Of a stretch of 64,000 bases of DNA, positions 63,733 through 64,000 are shown one piece after another. The notes beneath the pieces were generated by a model. It was not told where the DNA came from and did no database searches. It saw only the letters and a program-made list of their open reading frames with translations. How positions within the stretch are numbered: the stretch's first letter is position 1; every line of letters starts with the position of its first letter. The stretch lies in assembly GCA_014526335.1 (NCBI GenBank), contig JACTAT010000036.1, positions 3,618,387 to 3,682,386 on the forward strand. The letters are read 5' to 3'. The stretch is from Chrysaora quinquecirrha. Lineage: Eukaryota; Cnidaria; Scyphozoa; Semaeostomeae; Pelagiidae. Both the position numbers and the translations under genes were made by a program.

Positions 63733-63780
63733 GTATGTATGTTAATCTTCAGTTGAATTCTGCTGTGGAGTGATTCAATC

Positions 63781-63892
63781 CAGCCTTTGAAATAAATAGG
63801 AAATAAACCATATTTATCATTGCCTGATGATGGGAGACGGATCTCTCCCGAAACGTTGCCCTACTAAATATCAAAGGCTTGTTATGATAAGT
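63781..63892 (+). other. Hammerhead-ribozyme-like motif, possibly from a Penelope-like element
   Basis: Core CTGATGA (63824-63830), stem II GGGAGA/TCTCCC (63832-63837, 63844-63849) and GAAAC (63850-63854) are in hammerhead order. Stem III could pair AC with GT and GCC with GGC (63853-63860, 63876-63882). Stem I could pair TTATCAT (63814) with ATGATAA (63884), which would put the cleavage site after T63883. An extra T at 63831 and a TGC bulge before the core weaken it. A GCCTTTGA/TCAAAGGC pair flanks the unit. Confidence 0.35.
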
Positions 63893-64000
63893 GGTGACTA
63901 TCATGTCGGTGTCAGAAACAGCCTTGATAAGTTCGAATATTTTTACTATGCAGTGATTGCCGTTCGGTGAATTACCGTTGAGAAACGGAAGTTGCCAGGA

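Noticed and set aside
1..63732. Pseudogene
   Set aside because: Many frame breaks exist, but splice sites, phases and conserved motifs are kept throughout and the breaks are mostly one missing base in homopolymers.

Overview
This is a eukaryotic window. It is about 40% GC by eye, with GT-AG introns full of short non-autonomous transposons and SINEs. It probably comes from a marine invertebrate, and a cnidarian (anthozoan-like) genome is my best guess, from gene style and repeat content only. Nothing in it looks bacterial.

Nearly the whole window is one plus-strand gene that is open at both ends. I can follow 47 exons from base 1 to a splice donor after 63732. They hold about 33.2 kb of coding sequence, roughly 11,000 residues, and neither the start codon nor the stop codon is present. 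Splice phases agree across every junction once about 17 small frameshifts, mostly -1 and mostly in homopolymers, are allowed for. The protein is a chain of about 26 copies (M1-M26) of a glycine-rich module of roughly 400-480 residues. Each module has, in order: a Gly/Pro hinge (GPGxGxGHGGxGG, then YGS..P..GSGGG); a Gly-rich core (LxIDGxISAxG, GGGSGGSI, AxGGNG, GGGGSGGRIAVYY, GGPGTVY); an IDN/VDN linker; a FDEL...GDRTGxIHVxxNQ section; and hydrophobic/Gly repeats of solenoid type ending LTVDxGGxISADG. N-glycosylation sequons are abundant. The chain ends in tenascin/teneurin-type EGF-like repeats. A long extracellular or matrix fibre protein is the simplest reading, but its function is unknown.

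Layout: exon 1 (1-2428) holds M1-M2 without introns. The stretch 3.1-33.5 kb (M3-M9) is split into small exons, and M3, M5 and M7 each carry an extra F5/8-type-C-like insert. The stretch 34.1-45.6 kb (M10-M17) is intron-poor, with exons of 1.5, 5.0 and 3.8 kb. From 46.2 to 51.1 kb (M18-M20) the gene is intron-rich again. Then 51.4-56.0 kb is a single 4.7 kb exon (M20-M23). From 56.5 to 61.6 kb (M24-M26) it is intron-rich, and from 62.4 to 63.7 kb come the EGF exons.

The introns carry: a palindromic MITE family (A) with GGCCCTG...CAGGGCC ends and TAA/TTA flanks, in more than a dozen copies; a second family (B) with the same ends; family C (ends in CGTCTGACACTC); a near-perfect 220 bp palindrome; a mariner-like MITE; two tRNA-derived SINE families; a 50 bp minisatellite that starts at the end of a family-A copy; a tRNA-Arg(ACG) gene on the minus strand; and a hammerhead-ribozyme-like motif in the last intron.
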